Origin: Enterobacter cloacae complex sp. ECNIH7 | Lineage (GTDB): Bacteria > Pseudomonadota > Gammaproteobacteria > Enterobacterales > Enterobacteriaceae | Direction: 5' to 3' | NCBI RefSeq assembly: GCF_002208095.1 | Contig: NZ_CP017990.1 | Span: 4,898,001 to 4,962,000, forward strand | DNA length: 64,000 nucleotides | Part shown: piece after piece, positions 56,084 to 64,000 of the stretch | Position numbering within the stretch: position 1 is the stretch's first letter | How the letters are laid out: the number at the start of each line of letters is the position of its first letter | Notes under the pieces: generated by a model | Told to the model about the DNA's origin: nothing | The model's database searches: none | What the model saw: the letters and a program-made list of their open reading frames with translations, nothing else | Position numbers and translations under genes: made by a program

Positions 56084-57469
56084 TTATTCCTCCACTTTCT
56101 GCGTGGTGCCGCGGCGACCCAGGCCAAAAAGCTTATATGCGGCCGTCACAGCCGCCAGGAAGATCATCCCGACAAACAGCGACATGCGGGTATCTTCATT
56201 AAAGTACATACCGATTAATACGCAAATCAGGAACGCCATCGTCAAATAGTTCGCATAGGGGAACAGAATTGAGCGGAACGGATGGCTTTCGATCGCTTTT
56301 TTATGCGCATGCCGGAAACGTAGCTGGCTGATGAGGATAACAAACCACGGCACCATGCCCGGCAGTACGCTGGCGCTGTAGACGTAAACGAACACGCGCT
56401 GCGGGTTAGGAATGATGTAATTCAGGCAAGAGCCAATCAGCAGGATTACAATGGAGACAGCCACACCCGCCACCGGTACGCCGGCACGTGAGACTTTACT
56501 CATCGCCGCAGGCAGCTGGTTATTCTTCGAAAGCGCATAGAGCATACGCCCGCAGCTGTACATCCCGCTGTTACAGCCTGACAGCGCTGCCGTCAGGACC
56601 ACAAAGTTGATGATACCCGCCGCCGCCGTGATACCAATTTTGGCGAAGGTTAAAACAAACGGGCTACCCGTCGTGCCAATTTCGTTCCACGGGAAGATGG
56701 TCACGATGACGAAGATCGCGCCCACATAGAAAATCAGGATGCGCCACAGCACTTTGCCCACCGCGCTACGCAGCGTGACCTGCGGGTTTTTCGCTTCACC
56801 GGCGGTAATACCAATCAGCTCCACGCCCTGATACGAGGCCACAACGATACACAGCGCCGTCAGGAAGCCCTTCCAGCCGCCGGCAAAGAAGCCGCCGTTT
56901 TCGGTCAGGTTGCCAAAGCCGATAGCGTGTCCACCGTTGCCAAAGCCGAAGAAAATCACGCCCAGGCCGACGACAATCATCACAATAATCGTGGTGACTT
57001 TGATCATTGCGAACCAGAACTCAATTTCACCGTAAAGGCGCACGGCTGCCAGGTTTGCCAGCGCCACCAGCCCCACGGCAATGAGCGCGGGTATCCACTG
57101 GACCATGTCCGGGAACCAGAACTGGACGTAGACCCCTATCGCGGTGATCTCTGAGATGCCCACCGCCATCCACATAAACCAGTATGACCAGGCCGTCAGG
57201 TAGCCGAAGAAGGGGCTCATATAGCGATGCGCGTAAACGGCGAAAGAGCCGGTTACCGGCTCCAGGAAGAGCATTTCGCCCATGGAACGCATAATGAAGA
57301 AAACAAACAGCCCGGCGATAATATACGCCAGTAATACGGAAGGGCCTGCCCATTTGAGCGTGCTTGCGGAGCCCATAAACAGGCCCACGCCGATAGTGCC
57401 GCCCAGCGCTATCAGTTCAATATGACGAGCTTCCAGCCCACGCTGTAGCTCCGGTTGTTTCTCTGCCAT
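56084..57469 (-). CDS. yifK: Threonine/serine permease YifK (ThrP), APC family
   Basis: YifK is an amino acid-proton symporter of the AAT subfamily, shown in E. coli to import threonine and serine (renamed ThrP). The 461-residue product, the E. coli length, has twelve transmembrane helices with the family signatures [12 protein letters not shown] near the N terminus and ITAGEAKNP in the middle. In Salmonella it is repressed by Lrp and by the sRNA GcvB, which binds ACA motifs in the 5' leader. Similar motifs are visible here. The tRNA operon follows and may receive read-through. Confidence 0.95.
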   Translation of the reverse strand: MAEKQPELQRGLEARHIELIALGGTIGVGLFMGSASTLKWAGPSVLLAYIIAGLFVFFIMRSMGEMLFLEPVTGSFAVYAHRYMSPFFGYLTAWSYWFMWMAVGISEITAIGVYVQFWFPDMVQWIPALIAVGLVALANLAAVRLYGEIEFWFAMIKVTTIIVMIVVGLGVIFFGFGNGGHAIGFGNLTENGGFFAGGWKGFLTALCIVVASYQGVELIGITAGEAKNPQVTLRSAVGKVLWRILIFYVGAIFVIVTIFPWNEIGTTGSPFVLTFAKIGITAAAGIINFVVLTAALSGCNSGMYSCGRMLYALSKNNQLPAAMSKVSRAGVPVAGVAVSIVILLIGSCLNYIIPNPQRVFVYVYSASVLPGMVPWFVILISQLRFRHAHKKAIESHPFRSILFPYANYLTMAFLICVLIGMYFNEDTRMSLFVGMIFLAAVTAAYKLFGLGRRGTTQKVEE

Positions 57470-57474
57470 AGATC

Positions 57475-57497
57475 CTCGATTGTGTTTGCTGTTTCCC
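57475..57497 (-). promoter_or_regulatory. ACA-rich yifK translation leader (probable GcvB target)
   Basis: Just upstream of the yifK ATG the minus strand reads AACAGCAAACACAATCGAGG, containing repeated ACA units next to the GAGGAT ribosome site. Such ACA motifs enhance yifK translation in Salmonella and are the pairing site for the G/U-rich R1 region of GcvB. Confidence 0.65.
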
Positions 57498-57666
57498 GGC
57501 TTAATACCGGGTATTGTTTTTTAGGGGTACTAAAATACGGAGCGAATGGTTTCCTAAAATCTGCCAAATGGCAAACGATGCATTAAAAAAATGAATGCAT
57601 TGCACAGATTATCAGCAGTTTTGCAGGCGAGTTGCAGCGCGAATAGCATATCGCGCTACATTTTGA

Positions 57667-58407
57667 TTACATTTTCCCGGTGTAATGCCAGGCGAGGTAG
57701 CGAAGCAGACGGATCTGACGTTTAATGCGCGTCGGTTGCGATAGCAGGCGGTACAGCCACTCCAGCCCCAGATTTTGCCAGACCTTCGGCGCGCGCGTAA
57801 CGTGGCCGGTAAAGACGTCGTACGTGCCGCCGACGCCCATATAGAGGGCATCAGGACAGACCAGACGGCAGTCACGCATCAGGATCTCCTGACGCGGGGA
57901 GCCCATCGCCACGGTGACAATTTTCGCCCCGCTGTCACGAACGCGTTCAAACAGAGCCTGTCGATCTTCCGGTTTGAAGTAACCATTCTGGCTGCCGACA
58001 ATATTAACATTCCATTGACGACGCAGTTTCTCCTCCGTCTGGGCCAGTATCTCCGGCTTCCCGCCAATCAGGAACACGGGCGTACCCTGCGCACCTGCGC
58101 GGGCCATAAGCTGCTCCCAGAGATCGGCCCCCGCCACGCGGGATACATTAGCGTCAGGATACTTTTTACGGATAGAGCGGACTACGCTGATCCCGTCCGC
58201 GTATTTAAATTCAGCCGCTTCAATCAGGCTTTTGACTTCCGCATTATCCTCAACCGCCAGCATTTTTTCCGCGTTGATGGCCACCAGCGTACCGGATTTC
58301 ATCTGGCCGTCGGCGAACAGAAAGTCCAGCGCGTGCTGCATATCGCGCCAGCCAATTAGCTGCAGGCCACGTAGCGCATAGCGCGGTGCAGAAATTTTAT
58401 CAGTCAT
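57667..58407 (-). CDS. wecG: UDP-N-acetyl-D-mannosaminuronic acid transferase WecG
   Basis: WecG adds ManNAcA to lipid I (GlcNAc-PP-undecaprenol), the second step of ECA repeat assembly on the cytoplasmic face of the inner membrane. The 246-residue GT26-family enzyme (WecG/TagA/CpsF) shows [24 protein letters not shown] and the conserved [15 protein letters not shown] segment ([13 protein letters not shown]), with basic and aromatic C-terminal residues for membrane binding. It is the last gene of the ECA operon, 12 nt after wzyE. The 197 nt before yifK hold its 3' end region and the yifK promoter, but no gene. Confidence 0.95.
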   Translation of the reverse strand: MTDKISAPRYALRGLQLIGWRDMQHALDFLFADGQMKSGTLVAINAEKMLAVEDNAEVKSLIEAAEFKYADGISVVRSIRKKYPDANVSRVAGADLWEQLMARAGAQGTPVFLIGGKPEILAQTEEKLRRQWNVNIVGSQNGYFKPEDRQALFERVRDSGAKIVTVAMGSPRQEILMRDCRLVCPDALYMGVGGTYDVFTGHVTRAPKVWQNLGLEWLYRLLSQPTRIKRQIRLLRYLAWHYTGKM

Positions 58408-58419
58408 TACTATCCTTAC

Positions 58420-59772
58420 TCAGACTTGCGACAGCGTTGTGCTGCCCTGCCGCTCGCGCTTGTGCACAAGCCCTGCGCTGTCAAACAGCCAGTACAACAG
58501 TTTGGCCAGCAACAGGCAGAGGCCGAAAACGACCATGAAGAACACCACGCGCGAAACGAACGAGTCCAGCCCTTCGCGCGCCAGAACGATCATATTGAAA
58601 ATGGCACCAAAGCAGAAACTGTGCAAAATGGCGGCTTTATAGCGGTTGGTCTCTTCGTTGCCGCGCAGGTAAAGCCAGTCGAACCACTTGATAATCAGCC
58701 CCACGGCAATCGCCCCGGGCAGAATGAACCACGCCCCCCCCATCACCACCAGGGAACCAATCAGCGTTGGCGAGATTGCCAGACCGGAATGGTTGTTCAG
58801 CACTTCCCAGGTAAAGTAATTTGCCGTGTTAAGCACCACGCCAGGCCGGTCCGGCCATAGCCAGGAAGGGATAAAGACGTAGAAGTCGCGAACAATCGGC
58901 GCCAGCCCCTGGAAATCAATCTTGTCGTAATTTTGCAGCAGCAATGCCAGATTTTCCCATGGGGAGAAAGTATCGCGCGTCAGGTAGAGGAACGTGTAAA
59001 ACGCCTCATCCCCCGCCACGTTCATGCCGTAGCGCTTCAGCGCCAGCCAGAACATCCCGACAATGCCAAACACGCCTGCCGCAACCAGCATCCACAGCGA
59101 GATCCAGCCGCGGATGATGCCGATAAACAGGAAGATGGCGAAGGCGATGATAATGTTCGCGCGCGTGCCGCCCACAATCATGTAGGTCAGAATGCCAAAC
59201 GCGACGGTGCTGACCAGGAAAAACAGCCACGCTTTGCTGTCCTGGCGCAGGAAAAAGACCACCAGCATCGCCGGAATGAAGAAGTAGAAGAAACGCTTAA
59301 GCGCCACGCCCGAGACTTCGGCCGAAAAAATCTGGCTGTAGGAGTGGAGCTTAAACAGCAGAAAGCCGTTATGCATGAAGAAGATACCGACGCTGACCAG
59401 GGCGATGGTCATCAGCACCACCCACGTCAGGTGGGTTTCCACCCGATTCATGGTAAAAAGCGGCCGGCGCGGGGCAGCAGCCTGCGCTGAACGCAGACGC
59501 GTTTTATAGGTGACGTAGTAGACGGCATAGAAGCAGGTTGCCGCCAGAAGCGCCTGGAGCAGGATTTCCGGCGGCGCGACGCTCACGTCAAACCGGAAGA
59601 CCAGAATGCTGGTCAGCGGGAAGCCGAAAAAGAAGGTCAGCAGAAACAGTAACGAGAAGAAAACGTTAAAGTTGAAACGTACCCGGCGGAATTCAAACCA
59701 GGTAAGCGTGGCAATAAACAGGGTGCTCAGAAGCCAGACAACCAGTAAGCCGCTGAATTGCAACTGACTCAT
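58420..59772 (-). CDS. wzyE: ECA polymerase WzyE
   Basis: WzyE links ECA trisaccharide repeats on the periplasmic face in the Wzy-dependent pathway, with WzzE setting the chain length. The 450-residue product has about 11 transmembrane helices and a large periplasmic loop between about 290 and 350. I used the ATG giving [13 protein letters not shown], which matches E. coli in length; a longer frame overlaps wecF. The start overlaps the end of wecF by 4 nt. Confidence 0.94.
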   Translation of the reverse strand: MSQLQFSGLLVVWLLSTLFIATLTWFEFRRVRFNFNVFFSLLFLLTFFFGFPLTSILVFRFDVSVAPPEILLQALLAATCFYAVYYVTYKTRLRSAQAAAPRRPLFTMNRVETHLTWVVLMTIALVSVGIFFMHNGFLLFKLHSYSQIFSAEVSGVALKRFFYFFIPAMLVVFFLRQDSKAWLFFLVSTVAFGILTYMIVGGTRANIIIAFAIFLFIGIIRGWISLWMLVAAGVFGIVGMFWLALKRYGMNVAGDEAFYTFLYLTRDTFSPWENLALLLQNYDKIDFQGLAPIVRDFYVFIPSWLWPDRPGVVLNTANYFTWEVLNNHSGLAISPTLIGSLVVMGGAWFILPGAIAVGLIIKWFDWLYLRGNEETNRYKAAILHSFCFGAIFNMIVLAREGLDSFVSRVVFFMVVFGLCLLLAKLLYWLFDSAGLVHKRERQGSTTLSQV

Positions 59773-60848
59773 GCTTTGTCTCCTGAAGCGATACGCAGCG
59801 CGCGGTGCCACGGCGTGAGGTAATTCGGGCTGAAAAAATCGATGCTATTTTTATCCACCAGCGTGAGCTGGCGTTGGGCTTCCCGAACCACCTCGACATT
59901 CAGCGTGTCTGAGGTAAACAGCACCGGAATATGCTGCTCGGCCATGTCCTGCCAGAACGGATTGTCGCGGTTGAGCACGCACGGTACACCCGCCTGAGTC
60001 AGCAGACACAGCGTGCCGATTCCCTGCTGTCGTGCGAAGATGAAATAGCCAAGATCGCATTTTCTCAGCAGCGCAAGATATTCATCAAATTCCAGCTTAT
60101 CGCTAAGGATGTGCAGGTTTTCTGCACTAAACAGCGCAAGCCCCTGTTGGCGAACGTCAGCAATATAGGCGTCGTTGTTGGCGGGATAGCCCATCGGCAC
60201 CACAACATTCACCGTGTCGCCAAACTGCTGATGCACCGCCCTGAGCGCCGCGACGTGTTCGTTACTGCGATCGCCGGAATTCCCCACCAGGATCGTCAGC
60301 TTGCCTTCACGCACCGCGTCATTCGCCATGGCGTTCAGCGCCGGATCCATGCGGGTCGGGAAATAGAGTAGTTCTCCGCGCACGTTCGGGTGCTGTTTAG
60401 CAAAATAGTTGAGATCGCCTCGGGTGGCAAACACACAGCCTACGCGCCCCTGCGCCATGCGCCGCAGCGGATAGAAAAGACGGAATTTCCAGCCGCGGGA
60501 GACTTCGTAGAGATCGGCTCCCCAGATATGCCAGCTGCACTGGGAGGGTTTAATCCCCCCGCTGAGCAGTGCCAGCCACAGGCCGGTATTGAACTGCCCG
60601 TGGAAAAAGAAACGTTGCTTACGATCCGCTTTGGCTTTGGCAATGACCGCCTTCGCCAGCGCGGCCTTATCCGGCCAGAAGCGAATCGTCAGCGCCGGAA
60701 ACGCCTCGCTCAGGCCCTTATCCTGACCTGCAACCATAAACTCACGCGCATCAGGATTACCCGATGCCAGCTCGTCGTTGAAGAACCGCAAAACGGTCTG
60801 GTTATGGTGTGGGATATCCGATCCCAGGATGTGAATCAGTGCAGTCAT
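59769..60848 (-). CDS. wecF: TDP-Fuc4NAc:lipid II Fuc4NAc transferase WecF
   Basis: WecF adds Fuc4NAc to the disaccharide carrier lipid II to complete the ECA repeat unit. The 359-residue GT56-family enzyme equals E. coli in length and shows [19 protein letters not shown] near the N terminus and a central [13 protein letters not shown] segment (a phosphate-loop-like donor site). It overlaps wzxE upstream and wzyE downstream by 4 nt each. Confidence 0.95.
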   Translation of the reverse strand: MTALIHILGSDIPHHNQTVLRFFNDELASGNPDAREFMVAGQDKGLSEAFPALTIRFWPDKAALAKAVIAKAKADRKQRFFFHGQFNTGLWLALLSGGIKPSQCSWHIWGADLYEVSRGWKFRLFYPLRRMAQGRVGCVFATRGDLNYFAKQHPNVRGELLYFPTRMDPALNAMANDAVREGKLTILVGNSGDRSNEHVAALRAVHQQFGDTVNVVVPMGYPANNDAYIADVRQQGLALFSAENLHILSDKLEFDEYLALLRKCDLGYFIFARQQGIGTLCLLTQAGVPCVLNRDNPFWQDMAEQHIPVLFTSDTLNVEVVREAQRQLTLVDKNSIDFFSPNYLTPWHRALRIASGDKA

Positions 60849-62095
60849 GCGCGTTTACGCCACAATAAAAATACGCCGCAACAGGCGGCGAAATAGACGA
60901 TATAGGTTGCCATGTAGGCCTGAGCCGCCCCCAGCGCACCGTGCGCGGGTATCAGCCAGTGTGAAAATGCTGTCAGTAACGCAAACTGGCTAATTTCCGC
61001 CAGGATATACAGCCGCAGGGACGCTTTTGCAATCACCAGATAGCCGAAAACGTAAGCCCCCACTTTCAGCACATCACCCACCAGTTGCCATGCAAAGAGA
61101 TCGCGCATGGCGGTGAACTTCGCCGAGAACAGCAGCCAGATGGCGACATCGCGCAGTAACCAGACGGTAAAGCTGGCCGCCGCGACGGCCGGCAGCACAA
61201 AGCGCAGAGATCGGAAAATCTCGCGCGTAATTTCTTGTCTGGACGTCAGGCGCGATAAGGTTGGCAGCAAATAGACGCTAAAGGAAGCCGTTATAAATTG
61301 GAGGTATGCATCGGAAATGCTGCTCACGCCCTGCCAGATCCCGACTTCATCCCAGCTATAATGCGCCGCCAGCAGGTTTCGCATCATCACGTAGGCTACC
61401 GGCAGCGTGACGGAGGTGATGAGCGCCATCAGGGTAAATTTACCCAGCTGGCTGGCAAGCATCGTGTCCCATTGCGGTTTCAGGTAGCTCAAAGGGATGT
61501 CGCCCCTACGCATCAGCATAAATGCCGCAGGCACGACAACCAGCGCCGGAACCAACGCCAGCCCCAGCAGTGCGCCTTCATAGCCGCCCAGGCGATAGCA
61601 GAAGTAATAGGCAATCACGCCGATGACGCTTCCCAGGATTAGGGCAAGCGCGTTCCCGGCGGCATCACGAAAACCTTTCATCAGCGCCAGCAGCAGGTTT
61701 GCCCAGGCAATGCCCATCTGAACCAGCGCGACCAGACGCACCAGCCCCTGATAGTGGGTGTGCCCGAACAATCCCAGGCTGATGGGCGCCGCCGCCAGAA
61801 GAAAGACAATCGCCATCAGGGTCGAAAAACCCGTGACCATCGCCGAAGAGGTACCCACCACCCTTCGCAGCTGAGCCGCATCATCATGATACTGCGCAAC
61901 GTATTTGGTGACGCCGTTGAAAATGCCGGCACCGGCCAGCACCCCAAGGACGGTAACGAGCTGGCGGAAATTACCCGCCAGCCCCACGCCAGAGGGGCCA
62001 AATGAGACGGCCAGCAGCTTGACGACCAGCAGCCCGGCGCCAATTTTTACAAGCGTGGACGCGGCGGTCCACACCGATGCTTTTGCCAGAGACAT
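60845..62095 (-). CDS. wzxE: ECA lipid III flippase WzxE
   Basis: WzxE moves the completed undecaprenyl-PP-linked ECA trisaccharide across the inner membrane. The 416-residue protein has about 12 transmembrane helices and the polysaccharide-exporter (MOP) features, including the N-terminal [20 protein letters not shown]. It starts 1 nt after the wecE stop and overlaps wecF by 4 nt. Confidence 0.96.
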   Translation of the reverse strand: MSLAKASVWTAASTLVKIGAGLLVVKLLAVSFGPSGVGLAGNFRQLVTVLGVLAGAGIFNGVTKYVAQYHDDAAQLRRVVGTSSAMVTGFSTLMAIVFLLAAAPISLGLFGHTHYQGLVRLVALVQMGIAWANLLLALMKGFRDAAGNALALILGSVIGVIAYYFCYRLGGYEGALLGLALVPALVVVPAAFMLMRRGDIPLSYLKPQWDTMLASQLGKFTLMALITSVTLPVAYVMMRNLLAAHYSWDEVGIWQGVSSISDAYLQFITASFSVYLLPTLSRLTSRQEITREIFRSLRFVLPAVAAASFTVWLLRDVAIWLLFSAKFTAMRDLFAWQLVGDVLKVGAYVFGYLVIAKASLRLYILAEISQFALLTAFSHWLIPAHGALGAAQAYMATYIVYFAACCGVFLLWRKRA

Positions 62096-62096
62096 A

Positions 62097-63227
62097 TCAG
62101 CCGAAATAACTCAGAAGGGTATTAATCACCGTACGCTGGTTAACAGGCGCGAGGTTGTAGAACAGTGGCAGGCGAAGCAAACGCTCACTTTCTTTGGTGG
62201 TGTAACGATCTTCACCGGCGAACGTGCCAAACGCTTCGCCGGCCGGGCTGGAGTGCAGCGGGATATAGTGGAACACCGCCATAATTTCAGCCTCTTTCAG
62301 CCAGGCGATAAGATCGCTGCGGTCGTCGTTATCGCGCAGCTTGATGTAGAACATATGCGCGTTGTGGACGCAATCCGCCGGGATGGTCGGCAGCTCAATA
62401 CGCCCGGCTTTGGCCAGCGGCTCAAGCGCATCGTAATACGTTTGCCACAGGGAAAGACGCTGAAGGTTGATACGTTCCGCCGCTTCCAGCTGCGCCCACA
62501 GATATGCCGCCTGCAGATCCGCCATCAGATAGCTGGAGCCGATGTCGCGCCAGGTGTATTTATCTACCTGACCCCGGAAGAACTGGCTGCGGTTGGTGCC
62601 CTTTTCGCGGATCACTTCCGCACGCTCCACGAGCGCCCGGTCGTTAATCAGCGTCGCGCCACCTTCTCCGCCCGCCGTGTAGTTTTTGGTTTCGTGGAAG
62701 CTAAAGCAGCCAATGTGGCCGATGGTACCCAGCGCGCGTCCCTTATAGGTGGACATTACGCCCTGCGCGGCATCTTCCACCACGAACAGATTATTTTTTT
62801 TGGCGATGGCCATGATGGTGTCCATTTCACAGGCCACGCCCGCGTAGTGAACCGGCACGATCGCGCGCGTTTTGTCGGTGATCGCCGCTTCAATCAGCGT
62901 CTCATCAATGTTCATGGTGTCCGGGCGGATATCCACAAAGACGATTTTCGCTCCGCGCAGGACAAAGGCGTTCGCCGTGGAAACGAAGGTATAGCTCGGC
63001 ATAATCACTTCATCGCCGGGCTGGATATCCAGCAACAGTGCCGCCATTTCCAGCGATGCCGTACAGGACGGGGTCAGCAGCACTTTGGCGCTGCGAAAAC
63101 GCTGTTCCATCCACTGCTGACAGCGACGGGTAAAACCGCCGTCACCACAGAGTTTGCCGCTGCCCATGGCAGACTGCATATAGTCGAGTTCAGTTCCGAC
63201 AACGGGTGGTGCGTTAAATGGAATCAT
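62097..63227 (-). CDS. wecE: dTDP-4-amino-4,6-dideoxygalactose transaminase WecE
   Basis: WecE transfers an amino group from glutamate to dTDP-4-keto-6-deoxyglucose using PLP, giving dTDP-4-amino-4,6-dideoxygalactose. The 376-residue DegT/DnrJ-family enzyme has the PLP lysine in FSFHETKNYTAGGEGG (near 181), VEDAAQGVMS and the substrate loop VLLTPSCTASLEMA. I used the ATG giving MIPFNAPPVVG, the E. coli length; a longer frame overlaps wecD. Its substrate needs RffG and RffH (or RmlB and RmlA), which are not next to it here. Confidence 0.96.
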   Translation of the reverse strand: MIPFNAPPVVGTELDYMQSAMGSGKLCGDGGFTRRCQQWMEQRFRSAKVLLTPSCTASLEMAALLLDIQPGDEVIMPSYTFVSTANAFVLRGAKIVFVDIRPDTMNIDETLIEAAITDKTRAIVPVHYAGVACEMDTIMAIAKKNNLFVVEDAAQGVMSTYKGRALGTIGHIGCFSFHETKNYTAGGEGGATLINDRALVERAEVIREKGTNRSQFFRGQVDKYTWRDIGSSYLMADLQAAYLWAQLEAAERINLQRLSLWQTYYDALEPLAKAGRIELPTIPADCVHNAHMFYIKLRDNDDRSDLIAWLKEAEIMAVFHYIPLHSSPAGEAFGTFAGEDRYTTKESERLLRLPLFYNLAPVNQRTVINTLLSYFG

Positions 63228-63231
63228 CTTG

Positions 63232-63909
63232 TCACCTGTATAACCAGTAGGCGGTGGCGTCGATGTTGGCACCACTCGCAATATAACGTTTAAGCGCGGC
63301 GGTGTTGCCCAGTTGGGTCGCGACCCGCAGCGTCACAAGCTGTTGCTGCTGCGCCCAGTGCAGCGCCGCCTGCATGAGTTTCTCACCCATGCCGCGCCCG
63401 GCTAATAAGCCAATACGCGCCTCGCGCTCGTTGAGCTTACGCAGCGAGACGAACCCCTGGATTTGACCGTCGCCTGCACGGAAAACCAGGCAGACGTGGT
63501 CAAAGGTGCCTTTGACCGCATTTTCTATCCACTGGGCATAGAAACGTCCGCTATCGTCAGGTGCATACCAGGGCGCACGAAAGCGGCTCTGTGCAAATGC
63601 CTGGGCCGCCATCTGACGCAGCACGGTGATGTCCTGTTCGTTTGCAATTTCCGCGCCGGACGCATCGTGCCGGGTAAGGGTAATGGAAAGGTCTACCTCA
63701 CCTTCAACCAGCTGAAAGCCGTGCTGCTGGAGCGCATCAAGCAGATCGGCGCGCTCCGCCGGGATCTTAGCCTGCACCCGTTGCCAGGCGATAAAATCTG
63801 ATTCAGCCAGCACCGGCGCGTCATCGCGCACACGTACGATGGCCGACGGCAGGCCGAAAAAGGCACTCTCCCACTGCAGGGACTCAAGCACCCCATTCAG
63901 GCTGTTCAA
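63232..63909 (-). CDS. wecD: dTDP-4-amino-4,6-dideoxygalactose N-acetyltransferase WecD
   Basis: WecD is the GNAT acetyltransferase that forms dTDP-Fuc4NAc. The 225-residue protein (E. coli 224) has an N-terminal domain that starts [10 protein letters not shown] and a C-terminal GNAT domain whose acetyl-CoA loop is [17 protein letters not shown] chose a TTG start at 63909 that overlaps the wecC stop as TTGA; a GTG seven codons in is an alternative. This tight wecC-wecD junction leaves no room for rffG and rffH. Confidence 0.9.
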   Translation of the reverse strand: MNSLNGVLESLQWESAFFGLPSAIVRVRDDAPVLAESDFIAWQRVQAKIPAERADLLDALQQHGFQLVEGEVDLSITLTRHDASGAEIANEQDITVLRQMAAQAFAQSRFRAPWYAPDDSGRFYAQWIENAVKGTFDHVCLVFRAGDGQIQGFVSLRKLNEREARIGLLAGRGMGEKLMQAALHWAQQQQLVTLRVATQLGNTAALKRYIASGANIDATAYWLYR

Positions 63910-64000
63910 CGCCAGACACCTTTGGTATCCACAATATACTTCTGACGAACAGCATCGCCGGACGTCGCTTTAAACTCTTTATGATCTACCAGCAGCACCA
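63906..64000 (-). CDS. wecC: UDP-N-acetyl-D-mannosaminuronate dehydrogenase WecC, 3' end only
   Basis: The last 30 codons before a TGA encode VLLVDHKEF, a middle stretch, and a [11 protein letters not shown]-terminal end. This resembles the end of WecC, which oxidises UDP-ManNAc to UDP-ManNAcA with NAD. The rest of the gene lies beyond the window edge. I identify it from the DHKEF and VDTKGVW residues, so it is the partial gene I am least sure of, although context strongly supports it. Confidence 0.8.
   Translation of the reverse strand, partial: VLLVDHKEFKATSGDAVRQKYIVDTKGVWR

Noticed and set aside
61905-63293. 462-codon plus-strand ORF opposite wzxE and wecE
   Set aside because: Covers parts of two real ECA genes on the other strand; no recognisable motif.

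Overview
The window is a stretch of enterobacterial core chromosome. Protein lengths and sequences track Escherichia coli K-12 gene by gene. The GC-rich third positions, the REP-type repeats and the local gene differences suggest Enterobacter or a close relative; I infer this from resemblance, not from a search. It corresponds mainly to the segment clockwise of oriC that runs from the enterobacterial common antigen (ECA) cluster to an rRNA operon. I see no prophage, insertion sequence, CRISPR array, integron or defence island, and no obviously new multi-gene system.

Layout. 1-2.0 kb: birA and murB (minus). 2.1-7.5 kb: a complete rRNA operon (16S, tRNA-Ile, tRNA-Ala, 23S, 5S; minus) with its tandem promoters. 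7.5-11.5 kb: hemG, trkH, yigZ, pepQ (minus). 11.7-15.1 kb: fadBA (plus) behind a FadR operator. 15.2-26 kb: fre, ubiD, rfaH (plus), tatD, tatCBA, ubiB, ubiJ, ubiE, rmuC, udp. 26.3-34.7 kb: dlhH, metE/metR, bioP (yigM), yigL, pldB, rhtB, rhtC. 34.7-45.9 kb: recQ, pldA, yigI, rarD, corA with a leader peptide, uvrD behind a LexA box, yigB, xerC, yigA, dapF. 45.9-53.6 kb: lptM, cyaY, cyaA and the divergent hemCDXY operon. 53.8-56 kb: an MFS transporter gene, the small RNA GlmZ, and a four-tRNA operon (Arg, His, Leu, Pro). 56-64 kb: yifK and the distal ECA genes wecG, wzyE, wecF, wzxE, wecE, wecD, plus the 3' end of wecC.

Functional groups. One theme is quinone and haem chemistry (ubiB, ubiD, ubiE, ubiJ, hemG, hemCDXY). 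Others are envelope and export (tatABC, the ECA genes, murB, lptM, pldA/pldB, rfaH), fatty acid oxidation (fadBA), methionine synthesis (metE/metR) and DNA maintenance (recQ, uvrD, xerC, rmuC).

Points that differ from the E. coli K-12 arrangement and deserve attention: (1) the rRNA operon has hemG upstream (the rrnA neighbour) but murB-birA downstream (the rrnB neighbours), which implies recombination between rRNA operons in one lineage; (2) wecC runs straight into wecD, so rffG and rffH are missing from the ECA cluster; (3) glmZ has overlapping sigma-54 and sigma-70 promoter elements and a GlrR-type site; (4) an MFS gene lies where aslBA would be, and yigE/yigF/yigG are absent around corA.
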